Below the pieces are notes generated by a model. The model was not told the origin of the DNA, did no database searches, and saw only the letters and a list, made by a program, of their open reading frames with translations. Below are positions 1 through 10,207 of a DNA stretch of 64,000 bases, piece after piece. A program made the position numbers and the translations under genes. Origin of the DNA: Tuctoria greenei (lineage: Eukaryota; Streptophyta; Magnoliopsida; Poales; Poaceae); NCBI GenBank assembly GCA_036927565.1, contig JAYESD010000001.1:51396064-51460063 (forward strand), written 5' to 3'. Each line of letters starts with the position of its first letter. The first letter of the stretch is position 1.

Positions 1-1703
1 TGTTCAACTGATTGCTCTTTATTCCCAGCAGCTGGCTCTAGTACTACTTCAATTTGTTGCTCAAGTGTTTGCTCTTTACTAGCAACAACTTGCTCTGGTA
101 CTGCTTGAAGCTGTTGTCCAACTTGTTGCTCTTGGATATCTTTACTAGCAAGGTTACTATCATCCTTGCTGAGATATAGGGGGAGTGGATCTTCCTGGAC
201 TGGGAGTGGATCTTCCTGGACTTTCGACTTAGAAGATGGGGTTGCAGTATTTTGAGATGCGACGGGGCTAGATATTGGCTCATCATCCAACACGATATCG
301 CGTCAGTGCCAAAGGATTAATTGGTTGACAGCCTGCCCCAAAGCCGCGATCCCCTCAGGTGTGACGTAGTCTATTTCATAATCTTCATAATCATTATCAA
401 TGATCTGAAGAACTTGCACCACAACATAATACAACGGAAGTGGATTCCCGTTGAAGTCACGATCAGACTTTGCCATAGCAGTGGCAACCTATTTGGTTCT
501 GTTCCCTGCTCTGCCGATCGGGACAAGAAGACGACAAGATTTGTCGTTAGCAATATCATCGACGGGGAACTTATGGGTTGACCCTGAGCCTGGCACAGAA
601 CCAACGCTGCTAGGGTAGGCAGTTGGAGATACTAATTGCTACTTTGGCACCGGAACCATCGCTGTACTCGACACCACTAATTGTCTCGATTGTCTAAGTT
701 GTTCCATTATTTCTTGCATATTTTCTTTGACCATTTGAGCAATCATTTTATCAAGTGTTTTCGTAAACTTCTCACGTCTTCTATATGTGTCTTTATCTTT
801 AGGGAAACTATCTAGCCAAGACATTAGAGAAGAGACTGCTCGAACCCGTTCGCTGTGTTCAGGGTTTCCTAAGATAGCGGTAAGTTGGTCATTCTCCCTC
901 TTCGGCTTGAAGAGACCCTTCTGTTGCTTTTCAATTACTTCTTTCATTTTATCCTCGACTTCATTCACAGAGTCAGATTTTTCATGTTTGCCCTCGCTGG
1001 TCAAACCTGACCGAGCAAAGACCCACCGCTGAGTTCTCTCATCGCAGCCTTCTAATGGGTGAGGATTGCCCTTACTGGTAATTCATCTAATATATTATTC
1101 CATTTCTGGACTTTGAGGGCATATCCGGCAGATCCCAAGCGATGATGGTATTTGTTCTTTTTTGCAAGCTCTGACCTAGTTGCACTTAGAGCTTTAGCAT
1201 CAGGTGTGGTCTTTTGACAAACAAACTCTTGCCATTAAGCTTGTGTGATTTTTCCCATCTTCCTCGGGCTAGGGACCTTATCGGCTTTAACATAAGCATT
1301 CATTTCGTTCTTCCAGCCACAAAACTTCTTGCCACAAGAGACCAATGTTGCTTTCTTTACAACTTCTTTCGTGCCTTTTGGGAACTTGAATTGTTTCTTT
1401 ATTCTTTTCCACAACTCATTCTTGGTCTGCTCGGGTAATTTCCTCCAATTCTCGGTTGTGATCGGCACGAGCTCCCTAACAAGAAAACCGCACGCATTAC
1501 GGTACTTGGTAACTGAATCCAGTGGTTCTTGGGGAATCCCACCTGGACCGACCCTTGTTATGTACATGATGTGGTCCAATGGACCCTTATTGGGACCTCA
1601 TTGCCCTCATTTCCGCTTGAGTGAAGCTGAGGATTCATCCATTGGAGAACCTTCTGCGGTTTTAGTAGCCGAAGTCACCTCGTTCTCTTTGCGATTAATC
1701 TAG
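1..1703 (-). pseudogene. TNP1-like CACTA protein (Transposase_24, Ptta/En/Spm family), decayed and cut by window edge
   Basis: Minus-strand reading gives pieces in several frames that follow the order of grass En/Spm TNP1-like proteins. 1235-1579 encodes a segment with ENWRKLPEQTKNELWKRIKK and a later CGKKFCGWKN. 639-1004 encodes a charged segment with SLMSWLDSFPKDKDTYRRR. 371-604 and 1-330 give the C-terminal part, ending in a Gln/Glu-rich tail that contains a short duplicated QEDPLP unit. In the family this protein binds the subterminal repeats and helps the TNP2 transposase. Frameshifts and stops separate the pieces, so no full protein is made from this copy. It points away from TNP2. The 3' end lies left of the window. 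Confidence 0.75.
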
Positions 1704-2312
1704 GTAGAAAAGAATTATAAGACTTCGTATACTTGACAACCAACATTAACTTGAACTGCTTAAGTTAAGATTCGTGATCCATACCTCGTCGATAGGATCA
1801 TATTTTGGGTCGAGATCCTCTGAATTCTTTTTAATTTTTATATTAGGAAAAGGATCCGATAGACTGTGAAAGGAGCCTGAACTGCTAGAGTTAGTAAACT
1901 CCATATTGTCTTCTTATTGTTACTACCAGCACCAGTCTTCTTAAGGCTTTCCATGCTAGAACTAATAAGACAAAAAATGTAATAAATGGCATATTAACTC
2001 TACATGAAGTGTTGCATGAAGAAAAAGATGGAAGCATTCTAGGATTTGATAAGGCGTTCTAGGGTTTAAGGCGACTGACCAAAAGTTCCTATACATTGCG
2101 AGGGTGCCAAGCATGTTAAAGTTGCTCACCAGCAATGGCAATTTTATCTTCTTATTCTAAATAGGCAGTTACTTGTATCTATGTTCTGAGCACAAGCGAT
2201 GTTTAATAGCCGTATGCGAGCACATTGCTTTGTTTGGCAAAAGGATAGCGACACCGATCTTGAAGGAGCACAACCCTGTGAGATGAACTGCGGGAAGGCT
2301 ACACTCTATTTT
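1704..2312. other. non-coding spacer upstream of TNP1-like remnant
   Basis: No convincing coding region or repeat is visible. The stretch is AT-rich and probably belongs to introns or 5' sequence of the minus-strand TNP1-like gene. Confidence 0.4.
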
Positions 2313-2590
2313 GGGGATGTTTGGTTTGGAGCCACAATTTGCCACACTTTGCCACACCTAAAGTTAGTCAAGTTTGACCACCTTAGTCATGTGTTTGGTT
2401 CATAGCCACAATTGTGGCAACATTCCTTGCCACCGAACTGGGTCCCACATGTCTAGGTCTCAAAAAAGTGTGGCAAGATTCCCTTAGGCTTGCCAAGTTG
2501 TGGCTGAAAATTTGAGCACGTAACCTTAGTCAAGTTAGGAAAAAATTGTGGCAAATTATGACAACCTTAGTATATAAACCAAACAGCCCC
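2313..2590. mobile_element. Tourist-like MITE
   Basis: A 278-bp non-coding element. The left end GGGGATGTTTGGTTT and the right end (reverse complement GGGGCTGTTTGGTTT) form a 15-bp terminal inverted repeat with one mismatch. The interior repeats TTGTGGCAA/TTGCCACA words. A 3-bp ttt lies on both sides, a possible target duplication that is weak because it is low complexity. Terminal sequence and size fit PIF/Harbinger-type MITEs. Confidence 0.65.
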
Positions 2591-3250
2591 TTTGTCCACA
2601 ATTTTCAAATAAAGAACATCGATATTTGCAGAAACAATATATTGCAAACTTGTTACACACATCCTCAGGATTCCATAAATGTAAATTATGAAGTCTTTTG
2701 ATGATCCTACTAGAAGTTACGATCCAAAAAGCAACTGAATACATAACTATCCAGATTCTGGACTGTTACGACACCTTAAATGCTACATCGATTTAGACCT
2801 GGTTATTTTGTGTTTTGGCCTTAGCGTTGAATAAGAAATTTATAGAGGACTCTTTAAGCTTTCCATACATGTATATATATGCATAGGTCGCTTTTCTAAT
2901 TTAAGAATTATGGCTGTTCAAAGTTCAGAAATTTTCTAGCTGTTTCATATAGCACTGTACACAGGTACTAACTTCAACTCTAGTTTCTAATTAGTTCTAT
3001 ACCGAATTTGAGGTAACAATGAATAGAAAAGTTGTATAATAGCTCTTACCCTTTCAAAAATGTATCACAATAGACTAGAAGAGCTTTCTACAGATAATTA
3101 TGGCAAAAATTCATATGCTTGTTCAAACAGTTTTAGAACAGCAGCTGATTTAGTTAGAGAAGATTTTCATCACCTTACAATGGTCTATTGGCTTGAAGGT
3201 CAATACAAATCTTACAGAATACTTCATGAGATTTCCAAAAAGCATACCTA
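2591..3250. other. AT-rich spacer without recognised gene
   Basis: Short open frames occur but none resembles a known family. The run is probably intronic or leader sequence of the minus-strand TNP1-like gene. Confidence 0.35.
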
Positions 3251-3254
3251 CCCT

Positions 3255-3615
3255 TTTCGCTATAGGAGGCTAACCAAGGATGCTACCCTTTTCGAAATCC
3301 TGAATCCTAACCAAGGAAATCTATGCAAGGCATCATTTGACTCGGTCGGCGCCGAGGGCGAGGAGGGAGGCGGCAGGGGGACGAAGGAGGGAAGGTCAAA
3401 GGGTTTTGGGTTTACCATGAAGCTCGGCGGCGACGGCAATGGCTTCGCTCGGCGTACCTGGTAGTGACGAGGGAAAAGCAAACGGGCAACGACGAAGCTC
3501 GGCGGCGACGGCGGCGAACACTTGGCGGCAAAAAAAATTTTGGCAGCCTGACGGCGTGTAAGTGTTTCGCCCGGTTTAGGTTTTTCCAACACAGCCCGAG
3601 GGGTATATATAGACG
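3255..3615 (-). promoter_or_regulatory. putative TATA box and GC-rich leader of the TNP1-like gene
   Basis: A palindromic TATATATA at 3604-3611 is followed, reading leftwards on the minus strand, by a GC-rich stretch (about 3590 to 3340) that contrasts with the AT-rich surroundings and looks like a first exon or 5' leader. The TNP1-like coding pieces lie further along the same strand. The assignment is inference; no splice structure was confirmed. Confidence 0.35.
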
Positions 3616-3639
3616 CCTATTTTCCTAGGCAGATTTTAG

Positions 3640-3790
3640 GTACCGACCGCCTAAGAAGATGGTTACCTCAGGCGGGTTTTACTTACCAACCGCCTGCGAA
3701 GATTCAATTATCTCAGGCGGTTGATTAGTAAAACCCGCCTGAGATAAACATCTTCTCAGGCGGTTATTAAGTACCAACCTCCTGAGAAGA
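3640..3790. repeat. GGCGGTT-type repeat cluster (CACTA repeat motif)
   Basis: Several copies of a roughly 10-bp motif, AGGCGGTT or its complement AACCGCCT, lie in both orientations and often pair as palindromes around short AT spacers. The same motif forms the right subterminal region at 26085-26350. In En/Spm elements such repeats are binding sites for the TNP1-like (TNPA) protein. Confidence 0.65.
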
Positions 3791-5375
3791 TCTTTACTTC
3801 TTCTTAGTTAATATTCTTGATTAAATGTGGGGCCCTTAAAAAGTCAAAATTCTACTTTCTAGTAATATTATTGATTAGTAAAGGTTACCATTTAATTTCA
3901 CTTCATAAATCCATTGAAATTGGTTAGAACATAAAAAACATATAACAATTGCTATTTTTCATTTTTCTATCTTGATGAATATAATGATTTTTTTCTTTTT
4001 TTTAATGGACATTTTTAATCATCATACCAACCTCTAAGTATTTTTTCAGATTTTTTTTAAATTTTTTTCAATCAATGTGTCTTCATAATTTGATGAATGC
4101 CTCATATGTATATGAGCATTTAGTTAGGATGATGGATAATTTTAATTTTGACATGTTGGAATGCTTTAAAAAAATTAACAAAATTCATACATGTATAAAT
4201 AATACAAATATGTTCATACAAACAAATTTCAGTGAAGGACCTTTTTTTAGGAGATACACAAATGTGAATAATATGTGAGTAGAAATTAATTTGATATTTA
4301 CCAAAACATTACAATGTCAGCTATACAAGTTTTAAAATATTTAGTTCAGATGGTAGATGTTAATTTTTAAAAATTATAGAAGAAAGAATCATCGAATTTT
4401 GACTCAATTTGCAGAATCTATACATGTTTGAGTATTTATATTAGAATCTAAATAAAAAAAGAAGCAAAGGAAAAGGAAACTGAAGAACAGGCTTGGGCAT
4501 TATCTCAGACGGTTGGTAAGTAAAATCTGCCTGAGATAATCATTTTCTCAAGCGGTTATTAAGTACCAACCGCCTGAGAAGATCTTTACTTCTTCTTAAT
4601 TAATATTCTTGATTAAATGTGGGGCCCTTAAAAAGGCAAAATTCCACTTTCTAGTAATATTATTGATTAGTAAAGGTTACCATTAAATTTCACTTCATAA
4701 ATCCTTTAAAATTGGTCAGAACATAAAAAACATATAACAATTGCTATTTTTCATTTTTCTATCTTGATGAATATAATGATTTTTATTTATTTTTTCAATG
4801 GACATTTTTATTCATCATACCAACCTCTATGTATTTTTTCTGATTTTTTTCTAAATTTTTTTGAATCAATGTGTGTTCATAATTTGATGAATGCCTCATA
4901 TGTATATGAACATTTAGTTAGAATTATGGATAATTTGAATTTTGACATGTTGGAATGCTTTAAAAAAATTAACAAAATTCATACATGTATAAATAATACA
5001 AATATGTTCATACAAACAAATTTCAGTGAAGGATATTTTTTTAGGAGATACACAAATTTGAATAATATGTGAGTAAAAATTAATTTGATATTTACCAAAA
5101 CATTACAATGTCAGCTATACAAGTTTTAAAATGTATACTTCAGGTGGTAGATGTTAATTTTTGAAAAATATAGAAGAAAGAATCATCAAATTTGGACTCA
5201 ATTTGCAGAATCTATACATGTTTGAGTATTTATATTGGAATCTAAATAAAAAAGACGCAAGGGAAAAGGAAACTGAAGAACAGGCTTGGGCATTATCTCA
5301 AACGGTTGGTAAGTAAAACCCGCCTGCGATAATCATTTTCTCAGGCGGTTACTAAGCACCAACCGCCTGAGAAAA
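3707..5375. repeat. tandem duplication, about 792-bp unit, 2.1 copies
   Basis: The block starting gatctttacttcttctta at 3789 recurs at 4581, and the motif cattatctca at 4498 recurs at 5291, so the period is about 792 bp. Each unit ends in a cluster of AGGCGGTT palindromes, so the duplication multiplies these sites to three clusters (about 3640-3790, 4498-4590, 5290-5375). The copies are highly similar, with scattered substitutions. Small matching open frames in both copies show no sign of coding constraint. Confidence 0.8.
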
Positions 5376-5406
5376 AGTTAAAAACTACCTGTAAAAAACC
5401 AACGCC

Positions 5407-5643
5407 TATATAAAGACCTCTCACCATAGTCGAAACGTAACCCTGGAGAATTTATATCGACACCGCAAGGCTGTTGAATTTTCCCTGCACCGCGCCACGC
5501 CGCCGCCCAGCCCGTACTGCAGCACCGCCACTCCGCCGCCCAGCCCGCATTGCCGCGTTGCCGCTCAACCCCGCACGACCACGTCTCCGCCCAGCCGGCC
5601 CACCGTGCTGACGCCTCCCCACCGTGTTGACGCCTCTGCAAGG
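5407..5643 (+). promoter_or_regulatory. putative TNP2 promoter and non-coding first exon
   Basis: TATATAAA at 5407-5414 sits just after the third AGGCGGTT cluster. It is followed by a GC-rich leader that ends in a good splice donor, AAG|GTAAAT, with the intron beginning at 5643. The TNP2 start codon lies about 1 kb downstream, so a 5' UTR intron would have to cover the (TA)n tract. The acceptor was not identified. Confidence 0.45.
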
Positions 5644-5923
5644 TAAATGCAGTTTCCTTACTTTTTCTTTGTATATTTTCATTACCTGATAAGCTGCTAG
5701 TTTTATGTGTTCTGGTATATGGATTCTGTCCTTTTGTATGTGTAAGGACTGTATGGATTGTGTTCTGGTATATTGATGTATGGACTATATGGATTGTGTC
5801 CTTTTGTGTGTTCTGCTAGTTTGGTCTTTTAGATATTGATGTATGGACTATATTGTAATAAGCTTATTGTAGTTTGTACCTATTATGTGACATGAATATG
5901 ATGTTTATTAATAGATGATATTG

Positions 5924-5925
<2 letters not shown>

Positions 5926-5988
<63 letters not shown>
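5926..5988. repeat. (TA)n microsatellite
   Basis: About 31 uninterrupted TA units inside the presumed 5' intron of the TNP2 gene. Confidence 0.95.
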
Positions 5989-5994
<6 letters not shown>

Positions 5995-6640
5995 GCATGA
6001 AGTTTACCCGAACTTGTAATTGTAGTTTTATGTGTTTTCCTTTTCAATATGTTACTTGTGTGTGCGTACCTCCTGCTTGCATATATTTCGAAGGAGTGAT
6101 TAGGGTTAGCTTTCTAGGGAGATGGTTTTATAACTCACCCATTTAGTTACCATCGTTGGATGGAATCCGACGTCAAGATATAACGGACCAGATCCCACCC
6201 AGACCTAGCCCATGCTACTGGGCCTGTTTGCCCCACGACTACAATCCTTCACCCCCGCTTGTTGCTCCCGACGCCTTCGACTCCGTCCGCCTCAAGATGG
6301 CGCCCGTCTCCTCCAGACTCTGCTTGATGCCGCCGCCTCCCGTCCACCACGCTTTCTGTTCATCGCTGATATTAGAGTCTTATTTGATGTTGCCGCCGCT
6401 TTCCTGCGTGCCACCTCTCTCTACAACTCTGTATCGACTTGGTATTAGCGTAAAAACGTTGAGGGCGACCGAACATCGATTAGCCATCGACTAGGGTCGA
6501 TTAGTCGACCTAGTGAACAGACCTACATTAGTCGCCCTAATCATACTTGTTATGTCTTTGTAAATTCATTTTATAGAAGACTTTTAGGGAATATTTGTGG
6601 TCAAATTTTGTAAATCTGACAAAAATTCTATTATTGAAGC
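5989..6640. other. presumed 5' intron or leader of TNP2
   Basis: Includes a GC-richer patch at about 6156-6490 that is open in two overlapping frames, without recognisable homology. It may be a small captured fragment. Nothing firmer can be said. Confidence 0.3.
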
Positions 6641-7317
6641 ATGGATCGTCGAGCGTGGATGTATAACATGCCAAGACCCGATCCTATGTACATTCATAAT
6701 GTTGCAAATTTTATTGAAGCATCCAAGAGACATGCAAAGTTGCAAAAGATAGATGACATATTATGTCCATGTATCAACTGCGAAAATAAGATTGCTTGGA
6801 CGGATACTATAGTAATCCAATCTCATTTTGTGAAAAGTGGTTTCAAAAAAAACTAGACAATATGGACAGAGCATGGTGAGTTAGATACACATGATGTGGA
6901 TAAAGATGATGAGAGAGGTTCAAATGATGATAATGTTCATATCGATGATGGTAGTGACAATCAAGATGGTGATGATGATGATGTTCGATTGTGAGGAGAG
7001 GTTGCGTCACATTGAACCATATGTATTGACTTCTATGGGAGCAAGCAAAGGTTTAAGTAAAATGGAGACATTGCAGAATGCGGCGACGGAGCTTTTATAT
7101 GATGAATCAAACGGTTGTGATAAAGAGTTTACTACATTGCGTGCAGTCTTAGAACTACTAAAGTTGAAAGCTACGCACGGATGGTCCGATTGTAGTTTCT
7201 CTGATCTTTTGAATCTTATGGCAGAAATTCTTCCAAATCCAAATAAACTGCCCAGAAGCACTTATAAAGCGAAGAAACTTCTTTGCCCGACGGCACTAGG
7301 TGTGACAAAAATACACG
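6641..7317 (+). pseudogene. CACTA-1 TNP2 transposase, N-terminal part (transposase-associated domain)
   Basis: From the ATG at 6641 the protein starts MDRRAWMY and carries the transposase-associated domain (Transpos_assoc type) with the cysteine motif CPCINC. A TAG at 6854-6856 breaks the frame, which then continues into an Asp-rich linker. A frameshift near 6980 leads into the segment with KATHGWSDCSFSDLL, which leads towards the TNP2 catalytic core. Gypsy Tat-1 interrupts the gene after codons for K-I-H at 7317. The frame resumes exactly at 20231 once the retrotransposon and one acacg copy are ignored. TNP2 is the cut-and-paste transposase of En/Spm elements and acts in the nucleus. Confidence 0.85.
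7313..7317. repeat. target-site duplication acacg, left copy (Tat-1)
   Basis: Identical 5-bp acacg is found at 20226-20230 directly after the other LTR. Confidence 0.95.
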
Positions 7318-8145
7318 TGTCGACTGTTGGAGTCGGCAGATCTCCTGACACTGCTAAAGTGTTGAAGGAGTTTGTAGTTCGGTGTGGGCGCGCGGAGACT
7401 CAAGAAGGTGAACCGCGGTTTAACACAGGAGACACGAGGATTTACGTGGTTCGGGCCGCCTGGGCGTAATACCCTACTCCACGGGGGTGTTGGTGTTGTA
7501 TTAGTTTGTCACGTATGATCTCCACGTCTGTGTCCCCTCTGTGTATCGTCGGCCTGTCCTTTTATAGTACAAAGACAAGCCGTTACAAGTTGGCCTGTCC
7601 CGACATGTGGCCCCGGCGGTTACTAGTATTGATACACGATTGATTGTTGTTAATAATCCTGTAATGAGCTCCGACAGTGCCGTTACAGGTGTTAAGATCG
7701 TCCGTTTAACTGTCATTAATATGGCATTAATGACATTTAAACGGGTCTTGAAGTCCTTGGCTCTCCTTTGAAGATCCGGAGCCGTTACAAGGTCTTCCGG
7801 AGGTTAGAGGCTGCCGGCTCCGACGTTTAGACACGTGGCAGCTCCGGAGCTTGCTGTGGGAAGCAGGAAGCTCCGGGGCTACCTGACACGTGTCAGGTCT
7901 GGAGCTTCTCTCGGTCAGGGGTTAAGTCCGGAGGTGCCATTTCGGTACTTGGTCCGGAGCTTCCCCCTTGTGGGCGGTAGCTACGGTTCGGCAGTACACG
8001 TGGCGACCTAGGGATTAACCATGTTGGAGAAGCAGGTCCGGTCATGTCTGACAAGTGGGCCTCCGAGGGTCTTCAATTTAAGTAGTCGTCCTTCCCTCAA
8101 GATCTTTGTAATCTCAGGGGGTGTACGGTTTTTAGGGTGTCGACA
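7318..8145 (-). repeat. Tat-1 3' LTR
   Basis: Begins TGTCGACTG and ends GTGTCGACA, 828 bp. It matches 19398-20225. A minus-strand CTATAAAAGG TATA box lies near 7558-7567. The left outer flank is acacg. Confidence 0.95.
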
Positions 8146-8678
8146 GTGGCCCCCTGGACCTACCTCCGAGGAAGGTCACTAGGGTGAAGTCGTTCCGTCA
8201 GAGGTGGGTCCATCCCTGCGACTCTTGAACTGGGTCTTCAAGGGTCTTTGGAGGTGCCGTTGGCAGGATTTTACAGTTAGATCCCGACGCGTGGCGCACC
8301 TCAGGCGGCAGATAAGATCTTTGACGTGCGGATCTCACGCAATTGAAGGTCGTCGGTTCTCGATACGAAAACCGTATCGGTTCCGCGCGCCTTGTCAGGC
8401 CGCCGCCTTTGGGTTTCCCGCCTCGTGATGACAACTGTTCGCCTGGGTGAGAGCCTCGACTTGATCGTCGGGGTGGTCCCGGGCCCTCTTGTCATCGGCT
8501 GGGTGGAATTCTTGAATAGTATCCTCGACTCCCCTGCAGTTTCCATCCAAGCGTTGTGAGGGCTTACTTAAGAAGGAAAGCACGCACCGTCGGGAGTTCT
8601 TTACGCCTCCCATCTGATCTTGCGCTCAGAACTCTCGACTCGTACTTTGCTCCTCTTCTCTTGCCTAGCTGTGCCGTG
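8146..8678. other. Tat-1 polypurine-tract side and leader of antisense gene
   Basis: Directly after the LTR the plus strand reads gtggccccctgg, a pyrimidine-rich strand, so the minus strand has a purine-rich tract suitable for plus-strand DNA priming. The stretch to the ATG at 8679 has no own gene. It is conserved in Tat-4 (59580-60116), including a block around 8330-8390 with cgaaaaccgtatcgg. Confidence 0.6.
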
Positions 8679-10129
8679 ATGGAGTTGGGTCTGCGCGAGA
8701 GTCGCCTGAAGACCGACAACGATTTGAAGAAGGTCCGGGCCCTCATGGGGTGGTCCTCGGACTTCTTCAGCCGCTTGGTCCGTGCCGGCGGAGAGCTCCC
8801 CTTTGAGAAGGAGCGCGCTGGCGAGATGGTGTACTTTTCTTCGTACGCCATGGTGGGGCTGATCCCACCATTTTCTTCTTTCTTCTTGATGCTGCTAGAC
8901 TTCTATGGCCTGCAGCTATACCACCTTGGCCCTCACTCCATTCTCCTCGTGTCCATCTTTTTCCACTTCTGCGAGATGTGGGTGGGCATCCCCGCCTGCG
9001 TCGAGCTCTTCCGAACCTTCTTCACCGTTCACACCACCGGCCGGAGCAATGAGTACCTTGGCTTCTACTACTTCGTGAAGCGCAAGAAGTGCCCATTCAA
9101 GTACCTCCGGTCGTTCCCTTCCGGGAAGTGGGATGACTGGAAGAAAGATTGGATAGTCGTCAGGGTGGAGGAGCATGAGCGGTTGGAACTGCCAGACAGT
9201 CTGCCCGGCATCGACACGTCGATATGGAGTGAAGTTCCGGTGCTGGCGGAAGTTTTCGACCCTGTCCTGACCAGGATCCGCCGATGTGTGGAGGGAGGAT
9301 TGACTCCCCAGGTGGTGTTCTGCAACTTCCTGACCAACAGGTGGGCGCCGCTGAAGAGGAGGGAGAAACTCGCCTGGGCCCTCAACAGCGTGATGGACGA
9401 GGACCGGGTTGAGACCGGGTTGAAGTCCAACATGGTGGAGAAGACCTTGGAGTTCCACCTCAAGAAATTCCAGCACGGCATCGATGTCGACGGAGATTAC
9501 TTGACTCCGCCGTCGGCCTTTCTCCCTCTGAACGTGGAAGTGGAGTTCAGCAGAGAGCTCCGGCGGAAGATGCCCACACTTGACGACCTTGGTGTCGTTG
9601 AGAGAAGACCAACCACCCGGGTGGCAATCCCAGGGGTGCCTGAAGATGGCTCGGTCCCTGCTACACAGCCGAGAATTGAGGTCATCGGCAAGGGCAAGGA
9701 GCTGGCGGAGGAGTCGGAGAGTCGGAAGAGGAAGCTACGGCATGCCGACAGAAGGTCCGTCATGTCCGCTGCTTCCACCTTGGCTCCTTCTCCCCAGGGG
9801 GGAAGATCTCCTGCTGCCGTGGCGACTGTCCCCGTGGTGGGGTCCTCCCGGAACGAGACTGTTCCTGCAGTGGGATCCTCCCGGAGCGCGTCTGTCTCCG
9901 GGGTAGAGCCTTCCGGTGGTGCTAGCTCCGGGTGTACGACTCCGACCCCCGGGACGGTTGGAGCCTCCAGGTCCAGGGGTTCCTCCCGATCGAGGAGAGT
10001 CTTGACCCGGGAATATCCCGTGGCTGTGGCGAGTTCTGGGGGGCCTCCTGGAGCTCCTACGCCAACTATGGCCAGCCTGGAACGTCCGGGAAAAAGGTTC
10101 CGCGCAAGCTGGTGCGGGAGCCTTCCAAG
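8679..10129 (+). CDS. Tat-1 antisense gene, exon 1 (putative gypsy-type transposon domain, Transposase_28-like)
   Basis: The open frame runs from 8556, but the ATG at 8679 (MELGLRESR) is the better start because similarity to the copy at 60117 begins there. Exon 1 encodes about 484 residues. The N-terminal 250 or so match the grass-specific domain called putative gypsy type transposon (Transposase_28), with GLIPPFSSFFLMLLDFYGLQ and HFCEMWVG. The rest is a basic Lys/Arg and Ser/Pro-rich linker with a KRKLRHADRR patch that could be a nuclear signal. The exon ends in AAG|GTAATT, giving an intron at 10130-10207. The gene is opposite to gag-pol. Its molecular role is unknown. Confidence 0.75.
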
Positions 10130-10207
10130 GTAATTTCTGATGTTTACCCTGGTTAACTTTTTAGTTGTAGCGATTGTTTGTTAATTCTCTTTATCCATCC
10201 TCTGTAG
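10130..10207 (+). other. intron of the Tat-1 antisense gene (78 bp)
   Basis: GTAATT donor and TCTGTAG acceptor. Splicing joins exon 1 in phase 2 to a frame that reads VPKKGSEAPPS. The Tat-4 copy has a matching intron near 61502-61581, although its exact phase differs. Confidence 0.7.

Noticed and set aside
3060..3464. 134-codon plus-strand open frame
   Set aside because: Spans an AT-rich to GC-rich boundary, has no known domain and overlaps the presumed leader of the minus-strand gene.
4075..5072. Matching small open frames (about 67 codons) in both copies of the 792-bp duplication
   Set aside because: AT-rich and without homology. The two differ at about six residues, no less than expected for non-coding duplicated DNA.
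6156..6494. Open frames in the presumed TNP2 5' intron
   Set aside because: No recognisable domain. Two frames are open together, as expected in GC-richer sequence by chance.
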